64,000 bases of DNA. It comes from an uncultured Candidatus Saccharibacteria bacterium. Lineage in GTDB: Bacteria; Patescibacteriota; Saccharimonadia; Saccharimonadales; Saccharimonadaceae. Under the pieces are notes generated by a model. The model was not told the origin of the DNA. It was given only the letters and a program-made list of their open reading frames with translations, and ran no database searches. Below, one piece after another: positions 39,720 through 48,766 of this stretch. Within the stretch, counting starts at the first letter, position 1. The number at the start of each line of letters is the position of its first letter. The position numbers and the translations under genes are program-made. The DNA is taken from contig CAMNAK010000001.1 of the NCBI GenBank assembly GCA_946530965.1, positions 372,001-436,000 on the forward strand. Direction: 5' to 3'.

Positions 39720-42506
39720 ATGAATAATATCTTGCACTTTCTTTTTACACCAATCGTATGGATTCCAATCGTTGTAATCCTAGTGGTGTTAACGGTGCGA
39801 AATTACCGAAAACTTAATCGCATCAAAGTCCTCAATACCGAGAGCGCACTTTTGATGCTTGAAATTCCAAAAGACAACGACAAGAACGAACTTTCCGCAG
39901 AACAGATGTTTATGTCTCTGCATGGTATTTTGCGCGACGCCGAAGAATTAAAGAACTCTGGTGGTGTTCAGGAGCATCTCTCTTTCGAAATTGCTTCTAC
40001 TGGCAATCAGATTCGTTTCTTTGTTTGGGTACCAAAAATCTACCAGTCCTTCGTCGAAGGCCAGATTTATGCCCAGTATCCAAGCGTACAAATCTATCGC
40101 ATGAAGGAAGATTACGTTGATAGACGCGAAAAATATCCCGTCACTTATACTTCCGAGATTACCCTTACAGACAACGAAGCCTTGCCAATCAAGACCTTCG
40201 ATAGCTTCGAGGTAGACCCTCTCGCTGGTATTACTGCAACTCTTGCCAAGCTTAATCCATCCGGCGGAGAAGAGATGTGGATCCAGATTTTGACCCGACC
40301 AATTGCCGATGACTGGCACAAAAAGAGCGACGAATGGATCAAGACCGTCAAGAGCGGCAAAAAGGGTGGTCTTTTTGGTTTCATCGATGCCAAATGGTTT
40401 GCCGAGTTATTTGCTGCACTCTGGAAACCACCAGAGGGCGGAGCTTCCGAAGTCAAGGTCGAGCTTAGCGAACGCGATAAAACTCGTGTCGCCAAGGCCG
40501 AAGAGAAGGGCGACAAACTTGGCTACCAGGTAAAGATCCGCCTCGCTTACGTCGGCTCTAAAGAGGTAGATGCAAAGCTAAACATGCAGGCTCTTGTTGG
40601 TACTTTTAAGCAGTACAACTCTACCGTTCTTAACGGCTTCAAGATGACCAAAGCCAGCTTCGACAAAGATGCCCTAAACGCCTACAAAGAGCGTCGTTTC
40701 GCAGATGATGGCTTCATTTTGAACGTCTCCGAGCTTGCTTCCGTTTACCACTTACCACATACAAGCGTCGAAACGCCAAATATCGTTTGGGCTTCCAGCA
40801 AGACTGCCGAACCACCAGCCAAGCTCCCACTCATGACAGGCGATCCAAATATCGACGAAAACATTTCTGCCTTTGGCTTGACAGATTTCCGCGGCATCAA
40901 GAATCAGTTCGGTATGTATCGCCGCGACCGCTCTCGCCATATCTATATCATTGGTCAGACCGGTTCTGGTAAGTCTGGTCTTTTGACTCTCTTTGGCTTG
41001 TCGGATATTTTCCATAACCAAGGTTATTGTATTATCGACCCACACGGCGACCTCGCAATGGACAACCTTCGCTTCGTGCCAGAATCTCGCATCAAAGACG
41101 TCGTCTACTTTAACCCAGCCGACACTCAATATCCTATGGCATTTAATCCGCTCGAAGTTGACGACCCAAGCCGCAAACCAAATATTTCTTCCGAAGTTAT
41201 CGGCGTATTAAAGCGTATGTTCGGCGACTCTTGGGGTCCTCGTCTTGAGCACATTCTTCGCTATACTTTGCTCGCGCTTCTCGATCGTCCAAATACAACA
41301 CTTCTAGATATTTCCCGCATGCTCACGGATACAGAATTCCGCAAAGAGACGCTTACTTATTGTAAGGACGTTACTGTTTTGCAGTTCTGGAAGAAAGAGT
41401 TCGGTTCCTGGAGCGATAAGCAGGTTACAGAATCTGTAGCACCTGTTCTTAACAAGGTCGGTGCCTTTACGGCAAACCCTATCGTTCGTAATATTATTGG
41501 TCAGCCAAAGTCTAGCTTTAATATCCGCAAGATTATGGACGAAGGCAAGATTCTTGTCGTAAACCTCTCCAAGGGTCTTATCGGCGAAGATAACGCTGGT
41601 CTCCTTGGCTCATTCCTTGTTACGAAAGTTCAGCTTGCTGCTATGTCTCGTTCGGATATCGAGAATGTCGAAGATCGCCGTCCATTCTATCTATACGTAG
41701 ATGAGTTCCAGAACTTTGCCACCGATTCTTTCTCGGTCATTCTTTCTGAGGCTCGCAAATACGGCCTAAACCTTACTGTTGCCAACCAGTATACTAGCCA
41801 GATGACCGAAAGTGTTCGCGACGCCGTCTTTGGTAACGTCGGTACAACGATTTCCTTCCGTGTTTCCGCCGACGACGCACCAGTTCTTGCCAAGCAATTC
41901 GAGCCAGTCTTTGAAGCACAAGATTTGCTCAACCTAAACAACCGCCACTTCGTCATCTCTATGATTATTAATGGCGAAAAAGTCCCTGCGTTCTCCGCAA
42001 CAACCCTAAGCATTCCAAAACCACCTCACGATATCACCCCACAAATTATTGAATACTCTCGCCAAACTTATGCACGCCCACGCGAAGAAGTCGAAAAAGA
42101 TATTTCGGCTAATATTGCTGCTGCAGATAAGTTCAAGAAAGAACTCTCTGATTCTGGCCGCGCCGCTGGTGAACGTGGCAGCCAAAATCAAGGCAACAAT
42201 TCTTCTAAGCCAGTCTTCAAGTTCCAGCCAACCCTGCAGCAAGAATTCCGCAAACAAAAGATCTCACCAAACGCCGCTCAGGGCGAAGACGAGAATGCCG
42301 GTAACGGCCTCCGCAACCTAGGTAAACTTTTTGCAGAGAAAGCCGCAACCATTAGCCCAAATATCAAAACCGAAGCACCAGAAGAACCAAAAGCAGACAC
42401 GAGCGTCTCCGACGAAGCCGCCAAGCGTCCAATTATTAGCTCTGGCAACGGCAATAAAAACAGCAGACATAACAATAACCGAAACCGCAATAAAAATCGC
42501 AAATAG
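39720..42506 (+). CDS. TraD/TraG-like (VirD4/HerA superfamily) ATPase
   Basis: A 928-residue membrane-anchored ATPase. One N-terminal helix (about 8-25) is followed by a domain of unknown role (70-390), then the motor: Walker A GQTGSGKSG (about 411-419), PHGDLAMDN, Walker B YLYVDEFQNF (about 657-666) and ANQYTSQM with an Arg finger region. The tail (780-928) is Gln/Asn/Lys-rich. Relatives are coupling proteins of type IV secretion and conjugation; in CPR genomes similar genes occur alone and may serve DNA uptake or pilus-linked transport. Leaderless start. Confidence 0.88.
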   Translation: MNNILHFLFTPIVWIPIVVILVVLTVRNYRKLNRIKVLNTESALLMLEIPKDNDKNELSAEQMFMSLHGILRDAEELKNSGGVQEHLSFEIASTGNQIRFFVWVPKIYQSFVEGQIYAQYPSVQIYRMKEDYVDRREKYPVTYTSEITLTDNEALPIKTFDSFEVDPLAGITATLAKLNPSGGEEMWIQILTRPIADDWHKKSDEWIKTVKSGKKGGLFGFIDAKWFAELFAALWKPPEGGASEVKVELSERDKTRVAKAEEKGDKLGYQVKIRLAYVGSKEVDAKLNMQALVGTFKQYNSTVLNGFKMTKASFDKDALNAYKERRFADDGFILNVSELASVYHLPHTSVETPNIVWASSKTAEPPAKLPLMTGDPNIDENISAFGLTDFRGIKNQFGMYRRDRSRHIYIIGQTGSGKSGLLTLFGLSDIFHNQGYCIIDPHGDLAMDNLRFVPESRIKDVVYFNPADTQYPMAFNPLEVDDPSRKPNISSEVIGVLKRMFGDSWGPRLEHILRYTLLALLDRPNTTLLDISRMLTDTEFRKETLTYCKDVTVLQFWKKEFGSWSDKQVTESVAPVLNKVGAFTANPIVRNIIGQPKSSFNIRKIMDEGKILVVNLSKGLIGEDNAGLLGSFLVTKVQLAAMSRSDIENVEDRRPFYLYVDEFQNFATDSFSVILSEARKYGLNLTVANQYTSQMTESVRDAVFGNVGTTISFRVSADDAPVLAKQFEPVFEAQDLLNLNNRHFVISMIINGEKVPAFSATTLSIPKPPHDITPQIIEYSRQTYARPREEVEKDISANIAAADKFKKELSDSGRAAGERGSQNQGNNSSKPVFKFQPTLQQEFRKQKISPNAAQGEDENAGNGLRNLGKLFAEKAATISPNIKTEAPEEPKADTSVSDEAAKRPIISSGNGNKNSRHNNNRNRNKNRK

Positions 42507-42530
42507 ACGCATTTAGACCCATTTTCCGCC

Positions 42531-43139
42531 ATGTTATTAAACTGCCTCCAGAAACATAGTTCAGACTTCGAGCCGAAAGACTGCGCCAGATACTTCAAAG
42601 AGCAGGGCATAGATGCCATTATTTCTAGTGACTATACTGACGACCAGTTGGTCATCGAAGTAAAACTAGCCAAGAATCCGCAAGATACATTTGTTTTTCG
42701 TAGCTACAAGATGGATAGGGCAACTAAAAACGAAATCCTTTCCGAGTATCCAGAACAAAAAGAAGCCCTAAAAAACTGCAATTCCATCGCCGAAATCACA
42801 ACCAAAGGCACAAGCGAAGACGCAGCCGCCAGTATTCTTTTGAGCTTCCTTCATCTCCATCATAAAGCCCAAATCATCGATCCGACCGCCCAGAAATTCC
42901 GTGGCCAAAAAGCTCTCAAAAAGCTTCGCGAATCTTGCATCGATATGTACAACGCCACACCAGAAAAGCTAAGCGTAATGGGCATTATTAAAAAATATCA
43001 TCTGATCAAGCTTTTTATTTCTATAGCTCTAATTATCGGATACATAATCTACAGTCTCAAAGCAAACTACAACACAACTCTAATTCTTTTCTTGATCATC
43101 ATCTCACTTGTAATTCTATGGAGCAGTTCTAACGACTGA
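42531..43139 (+). CDS. Unknown protein with two C-terminal membrane helices
   Basis: I do not recognise this 202-residue protein. The cytosolic part (1-155) is mixed alpha/beta with many Lys and Glu; two membrane segments follow (about 158-178 and 183-199) with a short loop. It starts 24 nt after the TraD-like stop without a ribosome site and uses core-type codons, so it is probably cotranscribed with the ATPase and may be its partner. It ends in TGA. Confidence 0.7.
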   Translation: MLLNCLQKHSSDFEPKDCARYFKEQGIDAIISSDYTDDQLVIEVKLAKNPQDTFVFRSYKMDRATKNEILSEYPEQKEALKNCNSIAEITTKGTSEDAAASILLSFLHLHHKAQIIDPTAQKFRGQKALKKLRESCIDMYNATPEKLSVMGIIKKYHLIKLFISIALIIGYIIYSLKANYNTTLILFLIIISLVILWSSSND

Positions 43140-43150
43140 CTTTCGCTTCA

Positions 43151-43179
43151 TTGACTTTTTAACCTGTTTATGCTATAAT
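43151..43179 (+). promoter_or_regulatory. Promoter of 43235-43699
   Basis: TTGACT (43151-43156), 17 nt, TATGCTATAAT (TATAAT 43174-43179), nearly the same as the promoter at 30250. Confidence 0.85.
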
Positions 43180-43186
43180 ATACATA

Positions 43187-43202
43187 TTCAGGGCGACCTG
43201 AA
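43187..43202 (+). promoter_or_regulatory. 5' mRNA hairpin with GCGA tetraloop
   Basis: TTCAGG-GCGA-CCTGAA lies at the predicted mRNA start (about 43186). Confidence 0.75.
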
Positions 43203-43234
43203 AATACTACTTCCGTGAGGAGATGTTCTTTATT

Positions 43235-43699
43235 ATGAGATGTCAAAGAGACGAAAAGTTTTGGAGTGGGTACGTCATTAAAGTTATCGTGCTTACAGCA
43301 ATCACGATAATCCTTGCCGGATGCGCAACCTACAACTTCCGCAACAGAAACGCGGCTACAGCAGAAGCAATGAGCATATACCAGTGCGATGAGGTTGTTT
43401 TCGGCTATAACGAAGATGATGCCGCGTCAGAACCGCTCGGCTACTATGTCGAGTGTCGCAACTACACAGAGCTTGGCGAAATGTCCAAGAGCTATGAGCG
43501 CAACGCAAAGGCAAAAGAGTGGCGCGAAGCTTACAAAGCTGGCGATGGACTCGGTGTAATATTCACCTTTTTCGCAGTTCTTACTGGCTTCCTGGCGTTG
43601 CTGTTTGCATGCTTCGCTATCGACGGCTGGCTCTTCATCCGCAAGCTATACAAAGTTGACGAAGAGCGCGCCAAAGACGCCATTGCAAACTCGAACTAA
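43235..43699 (+). CDS. Small putative lipoprotein with a second membrane segment
   Basis: I do not recognise this 154-residue protein. A signal-type helix (about 13-28) ends in LAGC, a lipobox, so it may be lipidated at Cys. An acidic domain with the pattern YQCDEVVFGYNEDD follows, and a second helix near 106-130 (VIFTFFAVLTGFLALLFACF). The ATG at 43235 is preceded by GAGGAG; an ATG at 43223 overlaps that site and is less likely. Accessory-class layout with promoter, 5' hairpin and terminator. Confidence 0.7.
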   Translation: MRCQRDEKFWSGYVIKVIVLTAITIILAGCATYNFRNRNAATAEAMSIYQCDEVVFGYNEDDAASEPLGYYVECRNYTELGEMSKSYERNAKAKEWREAYKAGDGLGVIFTFFAVLTGFLALLFACFAIDGWLFIRKLYKVDEERAKDAIANSN

Positions 43700-43704
43700 T
43701 CTCT

Positions 43705-43735
43705 CATGCCGGCCAAAGTGCCGGCTTTTTCTTGG
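43705..43735 (+). terminator. Terminator of 43235-43699
   Basis: GCCGGC and GCCGGC pair around a 6-nt loop, followed by TTTTT. Confidence 0.88.
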
Positions 43736-43745
43736 TCTCAAAAAA

Positions 43746-43801
43746 TTGCAGAGAAGGGGAATATATGTTATCATAATTTTATAGTTTGTCAAGCACGACA
43801 A
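43746..43801 (+). promoter_or_regulatory. Promoter and 5' hairpin of 43827-45017
   Basis: TTGCAG (43746-43751), 17 nt, TATCAT (43769-43774); TTGTC/GACAA hairpin at 43786-43801 near the predicted mRNA start. Confidence 0.6.
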
Positions 43802-43826
43802 CAAGTTCTTTAAGGAGGTCAAAAGC

Positions 43827-45017
43827 ATGTATGAAATACCAGCAATCGAGAAGTTTTCCGATCCCTTTGTTTTTGCACAGATTACAGATAACCCCATAGC
43901 AAAGAAAAGTGTCATATTTAGGCGTTTCCACGCTATTGTTATCTGTGATTATCTTATGCATCCCAATCGGTCAAATATCGAAAACTATTACCGCAGTATA
44001 TCCACGCTTCTGAAGCAGCCAGAGAGTACAAGGCTTGTCCTGTATCTCCCGCTCGAAGAATTACGAGACGCACCAGATTATTTTCAGGCTAGTTATATGG
44101 CCGCCTGGAGAAAATGCCTGCGATTCGAAGACGTACGCGAAAATTTCAACCTTGGTGATAGTCTCGAAATATCCGCAAGAGACGAAAATTTCCCCTACGT
44201 CACAAAAGCCGCCCACCTCATACCCTGGCTTCTGAAATACGGCTATCTTGGCGAGGCTTACGTTCTGGAGCTCCTGGAACAGGGAAGCGATTGCCTTGTT
44301 CGGAGCATCTGCGACTGCGAAAAGATGTTCTATAACATCTTTTTTCAGACTAGCCCAGAATTCCAGCTCCGCATCTCGAAGCGCGCTCGCAGTCTACCAA
44401 AGAGAGAAAGCAAACCACTCTATAATAGTCCCGAGCGACAAAGTTGGCTCAAAAAGCTCGCAGAAGAGCGGTGGGGCAAGCTCAAGCCTCGTAATATCAC
44501 TGGACCTTTCTCGAATAACTATCACGTCTGGGATACAATACCGCCAACGGGCGACAAAATTATCCTTCTTGGAGGCTCCTACCTCAAAGGATACAGCGCC
44601 ACGGTTAGCGATATCGACTCGTACGAATATGACGCAGATAAAAAGCAAATTAAAAACTATTGCGATGAGCTAAGCGACCATTTGAATATTCCTGATCAAA
44701 ATATCGCTCACATCTGTCTTAATACTGTCTGGATAAGCGAAAGAAATGATCTGAAGGAAATACAGAATGATTGCATTCGCTGCTATCTTGGGCTAAAGCC
44801 AAATTCCATCGAGCGGAGTCAGAGCCTCGAAAGATTAGAGCAAGACCTGCTCCAATATCGCCTCATACACAAGGGTATCAAGCGTATCTACGAAAATGTT
44901 TCCGAAGCTACGAAACATTTTATAGGCATCGACGGCGCTAGCGCATTTTACGACCGACGCTATCGACGAATCGCCACTCAGCTTTTCGTAAAATACGTCT
45001 TCTTGCCTCAGCTTTAA
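43827..45017 (+). CDS. Protein with nucleotidyltransferase fold, unknown role
   Basis: A 396-residue cytosolic protein. Residues 1-220 are mainly helical and not recognised. Residues about 240-340 carry the Pol-beta superfamily signature LLGGS (247-251) followed by SDIDSYEYD, where Asp262 and Asp264 fit the two metal-binding acids spaced as in GGSx(9-13)DxD. Enzymes with this fold transfer nucleotides to RNA, proteins or small molecules; antibiotic-modifying enzymes and HEPN-MNT modules are relatives. The C-terminal helical part (345-396) may be a substrate domain. Strong GGAGG site; single-gene unit. Confidence 0.75.
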   Translation: MYEIPAIEKFSDPFVFAQITDNPIAKKSVIFRRFHAIVICDYLMHPNRSNIENYYRSISTLLKQPESTRLVLYLPLEELRDAPDYFQASYMAAWRKCLRFEDVRENFNLGDSLEISARDENFPYVTKAAHLIPWLLKYGYLGEAYVLELLEQGSDCLVRSICDCEKMFYNIFFQTSPEFQLRISKRARSLPKRESKPLYNSPERQSWLKKLAEERWGKLKPRNITGPFSNNYHVWDTIPPTGDKIILLGGSYLKGYSATVSDIDSYEYDADKKQIKNYCDELSDHLNIPDQNIAHICLNTVWISERNDLKEIQNDCIRCYLGLKPNSIERSQSLERLEQDLLQYRLIHKGIKRIYENVSEATKHFIGIDGASAFYDRRYRRIATQLFVKYVFLPQL

Positions 45018-45052
45018 CTTTATCAACTTTTACAGTTTTTAAGAAAAAGCAT

Positions 45053-45094
45053 AAAAATAGGGCGCCCCAAATCGGGACGCCCATTTTTTTTATT
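45053..45094. terminator. Bidirectional terminator between 43827 gene and the four-gene operon
   Basis: AATAGGGCGCCCC pairs with GGGACGCCCATT, with a long T tract on the plus strand and TATTTTTATG on the minus strand. Confidence 0.85.
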
Positions 45095-45108
45095 CAGAGA
45101 TGATTAGA

Positions 45109-46281
45109 TCAGAGAACCTCTTTGCCACCCAGACCACGAATGCCACTCGACGCATAGCCGAGCACACTCCAGTCGATAGCACGACTGAGCTGCCAGAGGG
45201 CAGTCAGATAACGAGGCTCCTCGCCAGGCGAAAGTTCGGAGAACTTTGTTGCTGCCAGCACAAAGCGCGTCAGCATCTTCTCCTGGTGTACGAAGCTCGA
45301 AGAAATGTTCAGATTCAGAGCTTTCAGCATCTGATCACGATTAGCGTAACCAGTCATTGCCGGAAGCTGCGGATTCTCGAGAGCCTTCTTGATCTCCATA
45401 GCATCATAAGCCAGAGCCGAAGCTGTTACGCTACCAATTCCGCCGAAGACGGAATTAATTGCATCATTCAGCGTTTCAGTTGCGCTCTGCACTCCAGTAA
45501 ACGGCGGCGCCTGCGGAACCATGCCCATACCGCCACCAGTCAGCAGAGAAGCCAAAGCCATCGGATTATTTGCCGAAGAACAATAAGTTTCGTTCCAAGT
45601 ATTAACTTCGTTGCTTACCGTATAGACTGCCGGCAGCAACTTGTCGTTAACCTTTTTCAGGAACTTCTTGCGCTCTGAATCGGTTACAAAACTACCATCC
45701 AGCCCTTCGATTGCAGAAAACAGGTCCGCATAAGAACGACGAGTCAGCAGCTTGCGCAGCTTGAAGAATTCAGGACCAACCGGTTCGTCGGCATTCTCTG
45801 CATAGCTTCTCATAGCCTCTTCCAGACGCTTGGGAGCATCATAGAGACCACAGCGCTCAGCATATACCGCACGAACGACTGCAATATAGCTATCCTGATT
45901 CACCTTCAGAACACCGCCAGCCTTGAGAGCCGTCAGCCAACTTTCATCACTCGGCAGTTCCGGCAGAATTGCCAGATCAGGAGCGATTACAGTCGGTGTA
46001 GCGGCAGGCGCAGACTCAGCCTTTTTGGTCTTATCTGCAACGTGAGCCAGAAGCTTTCTTGCCTGGATAGTCTTCATGCCGCAAGAAACCAAATCTTCCT
46101 CACTAACATAAGCCAGATCCTCCATGCTTTCAACGCCCTTCATAGCAAGTCCGTTAAACACGTCATTTGAGGCGCCAAAGCCTTCGAGGAAACCTCTGAG
46201 TTCGAGCTTGGCGTCATCCATTACCGGATTAGTCTCGCTCTCTTTCTTAACAGCTGCCTTTGCTTCATCGATAATTGCCAT
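45109..46281 (-). CDS. Unknown helical protein with N-terminal SAM-like domain (operon gene 4)
   Basis: A 390-residue soluble protein. Residues 28-81 look like a SAM-type or related helical interaction domain: FLEGFGASNDVFNGLAMKGV, ESMEDLAYVSEEDLVSCGM, then KTIQARKLLAHV. A Pro/Ala linker (85-105) leads to a long helical region (110-390) that I do not recognise. Its ATG overlaps the stop of the PurA-like gene (TAATG) and AGGAGG sits inside that gene, so translation is coupled. The operon context suggests an adaptor or scaffold for the VWA, PurA-like and kinase-like partners. Confidence 0.75.
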   Translation of the reverse strand: MAIIDEAKAAVKKESETNPVMDDAKLELRGFLEGFGASNDVFNGLAMKGVESMEDLAYVSEEDLVSCGMKTIQARKLLAHVADKTKKAESAPAATPTVIAPDLAILPELPSDESWLTALKAGGVLKVNQDSYIAVVRAVYAERCGLYDAPKRLEEAMRSYAENADEPVGPEFFKLRKLLTRRSYADLFSAIEGLDGSFVTDSERKKFLKKVNDKLLPAVYTVSNEVNTWNETYCSSANNPMALASLLTGGGMGMVPQAPPFTGVQSATETLNDAINSVFGGIGSVTASALAYDAMEIKKALENPQLPAMTGYANRDQMLKALNLNISSSFVHQEKMLTRFVLAATKFSELSPGEEPRYLTALWQLSRAIDWSVLGYASSGIRGLGGKEVL

Positions 46282-47639
46282 TACTTTTTCCTCCTTGGAA
46301 TATAGTATTTGTCACGCTCGCTGCTGCCGAAGCTAAGCATACAGAGCGGAACATCCAGGTAATTCGACAGTATATCCGCACACCGCAAAGCGATGGCCTT
46401 TTTACTGTCGGCGTATTCTTCATCGAAAGAATATGCATCGGTCGCAATTTCAACCCTATCGATCTTATTGAACAGATTGTAATTGCCCAAATCTTTCAAA
46501 TCCAAATACTCTTCGTCGTCAAGTTTGTAGGCTTTACAAATTGGCCAGTTTCCGTGATCCAGGACCTGGTCCATACAAGTCAACGCAATTCCGTCAAATT
46601 TTACCGGCCTCGAAACATCAAGAGCATAACGCATCAGTACCGTGTCTATATAGCCATAGCGCGACGCACCCTGCCAACGATTGTTGTCTCTAGGCAAATC
46701 GCTCATATAGTTACTATCGGCGCTAGGCATAGGCCCAGCCCCATGACGATACTCATAGGCACGATGAACGCCGATGTTTATAATCTCGCCTTCAAAGCCA
46801 GAACCACGAAACATCTCCTCTGAAAAACAGGGAAGAGTTCTCAGGGCACTAACGTGCGGCTTGAGACCATACTCAGCATCCGTCAAAACTCCGTGCGAAC
46901 GTTCAACGACAGCTATTTTGCCGCGTTTACGTTTCATCAGAGTTTCAAGCGACTCGAGACCCAGTTTCTTGCCAACCTCACGAAATTCATCGACAATCTC
47001 GTTATAGACATTACTATCATCGATTGCTCGACAAATATTCGCAAAGTGTATCTGATCATTTTCGTCTAAATCATTAATGTCTACTCTTCTTGCTACCTCA
47101 CGAGCACGCTCGCGCGCAGCATTAATCTTCTTGGGTAAATCCGCACTAAGCAAATCTCTCGCAAAAATCAAACGATTCACCGAAGCTAAGCTTTCCTGCA
47201 AGGCAGTAGCATACTCCCTATAAGCCACGCCTACTCCACTTCCAACGGTGCCACGCGGGTTTTGACCGCGTGACATCTCGTTAATCTGCGAAATATGCAT
47301 GTGATAAGGAGTACTGCAAAGACATTCCGGACTAGCCGAAATCGTCTTAAAAGCATCGTAAATACCGTAACGCCTGAGCGCTTCAGCTTCACGAAGCAGC
47401 ATCGATGGAGCAATAACCATTCGCTTAGACAGATAGGTCTGAACCGCATTAAAAGTTCCACAACCCCACTGCGAAAAGCTAAAAGTTTCACCGCAAGCAT
47501 CAATACCATGCGAGCCCTGCGCTCCGCCTTCTTTAATAACCACTGCGGGATGAAAACGAGCACAGAGCGACTGAATAACAGAGCCTTTGCCTCCATCTCC
47601 TGGTCCCAGATCGGTAACCGTATATATCTTTTCTATCAT
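46281..47639 (-). CDS. Divergent adenylosuccinate synthetase (PurA) homolog (operon gene 3)
   Basis: A 452-residue member of the PurA family, which joins aspartate to IMP using GTP. Recognisable parts: GDGGKG (14-19, with catalytic Asp), GGAQGSHG (38-45, catalytic His), GTVGSGVGVAYRE (130-142), SHGVLTDAEYG, RAYEYRHGAGPMPS, RYGYIDTVLMRY and LTCMDQVLD. The GAQG-type loop reads RSHG and the Arg-rich aspartate loop is altered, so the substrate may differ. The ATG at 47639 has AAGGAGG 5 nt upstream. Placement in a VWA/kinase-like operon and not with pur genes points to a non-housekeeping role. Confidence 0.85.
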   Translation of the reverse strand: MIEKIYTVTDLGPGDGGKGSVIQSLCARFHPAVVIKEGGAQGSHGIDACGETFSFSQWGCGTFNAVQTYLSKRMVIAPSMLLREAEALRRYGIYDAFKTISASPECLCSTPYHMHISQINEMSRGQNPRGTVGSGVGVAYREYATALQESLASVNRLIFARDLLSADLPKKINAARERAREVARRVDINDLDENDQIHFANICRAIDDSNVYNEIVDEFREVGKKLGLESLETLMKRKRGKIAVVERSHGVLTDAEYGLKPHVSALRTLPCFSEEMFRGSGFEGEIINIGVHRAYEYRHGAGPMPSADSNYMSDLPRDNNRWQGASRYGYIDTVLMRYALDVSRPVKFDGIALTCMDQVLDHGNWPICKAYKLDDEEYLDLKDLGNYNLFNKIDRVEIATDAYSFDEEYADSKKAIALRCADILSNYLDVPLCMLSFGSSERDKYYIPRRKK

Positions 47640-47649
47640 CGAGACCTCC

Positions 47650-48747
47650 TTAGAGCCATGCCGAGCTTTCACTCTTAGGCTCTACGCCAGCGTCATCCTC
47701 ACGCTTAATAGCGGGAACAAGATCCGTCTTGTTTTCAAAGATATCTCCAGCCTTAGGAATGTAAACCTTATTCTGCTGCTCAAGCTCACGCTGAGCACCA
47801 AAGGGAAGAGCAAGCAGTGCATGGATAGCGTGTTCAATGTCGAACGACGGCACCCCTTTACTCTCCAGGTATTTCTCTACCTCTTCGGGCTCAAGAATAC
47901 CTTCGGTTATGCCAATGATTGCCGATTCAAACTCCGGCAGGTAATCTGTCGAGAGCAGAGGAATAATTCTACCCTCGAAATAACGCTGGTAGAACTTCTC
48001 TGCATCAATAGACAAGACAAAAGCATGTTTGTTCTTCTTTAAATCCTCTATCGTTTCCCTCAAATCGGGGCGACACAGCGGATTAAAGTCATAGCCGTTA
48101 TCCTTCAGGGCTTCCCAAACTTTCTCGCCAAAGATTCTCTCCAGAATATCCTTCGAAAGGTTACCATGCATCGGAGCATCAGTACACAAGAAGTAATAAC
48201 CCTTGAGTCCAATCTTATTCGTATAGGCCGAGGTAAGATAAGCCGAGGCAAACATCGAATACTGCGGATCCTCAGGCGTGTCTCCACCATTACGTTCAGG
48301 ATTCATCTCAGAGAGATAGCCAACAATCTTGTCAGCCTCCATCTCGAACTGAGGGCGATTCAGTACGAATTTATCACATACATCACCAAAGAATCCCAAA
48401 GCCAGCTGAGGATCATATCCTGGCAGCATGGCAGAGCAAAGCTCATAGGTCCTGGGTAACGCAGACATTGCACTGTCAACATTGTCCCCCATTGATCCAG
48501 TAGAATCTACCGAGGTTTCAATATCCATCGGGCAGCCAACAGTTACTTCCCACTTGCCGTCTTCGGTCGGATCGAGGCGCAGCATCGAACGACGCAACGT
48601 ATCAACCGACGGATCTACGGATGGCGGAAGCTTTCCAGTTTCTCTTACGTGCTGCTCTCCCTTACGGGTAACACCTTTGTCAGAGGTAACCCCTCTCGAC
48701 TTACGAGATGTTTCATACGCAGCCTTGGAAAATACCAATCTTCCCAC
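47650..48747 (-). CDS. Von Willebrand factor A domain protein (operon gene 2)
   Basis: A 365-residue soluble protein with a VWA domain at about 70-280. The metal-binding MIDAS site is intact: DSTGS (81-85, DxTxS), then the T/D of GGDTPED (about 143-149) and CTDAPMHG. This VWA type resembles those of kinase-linked and stress-linked VWA proteins. A basic N-terminus and an acidic C-terminal tail flank it. It begins with GTG, with AAAGGA about 12 nt upstream; the stop lies 10 nt before the PurA-like start. No signal peptide. Confidence 0.85.
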   Translation of the reverse strand: MGRLVFSKAAYETSRKSRGVTSDKGVTRKGEQHVRETGKLPPSVDPSVDTLRRSMLRLDPTEDGKWEVTVGCPMDIETSVDSTGSMGDNVDSAMSALPRTYELCSAMLPGYDPQLALGFFGDVCDKFVLNRPQFEMEADKIVGYLSEMNPERNGGDTPEDPQYSMFASAYLTSAYTNKIGLKGYYFLCTDAPMHGNLSKDILERIFGEKVWEALKDNGYDFNPLCRPDLRETIEDLKKNKHAFVLSIDAEKFYQRYFEGRIIPLLSTDYLPEFESAIIGITEGILEPEEVEKYLESKGVPSFDIEHAIHALLALPFGAQRELEQQNKVYIPKAGDIFENKTDLVPAIKREDDAGVEPKSESSAWL

Positions 48748-48766
48748 TTAACATCACTATCCTTTC

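Noticed and set aside
46281-47639. Calling the PurA-like protein PurZ (2-aminoadenine phage pathway)
   Set aside because: The catalytic Asp of PurA is kept (GDGGKG), and no partner genes of the Z-genome pathway are seen in the window.
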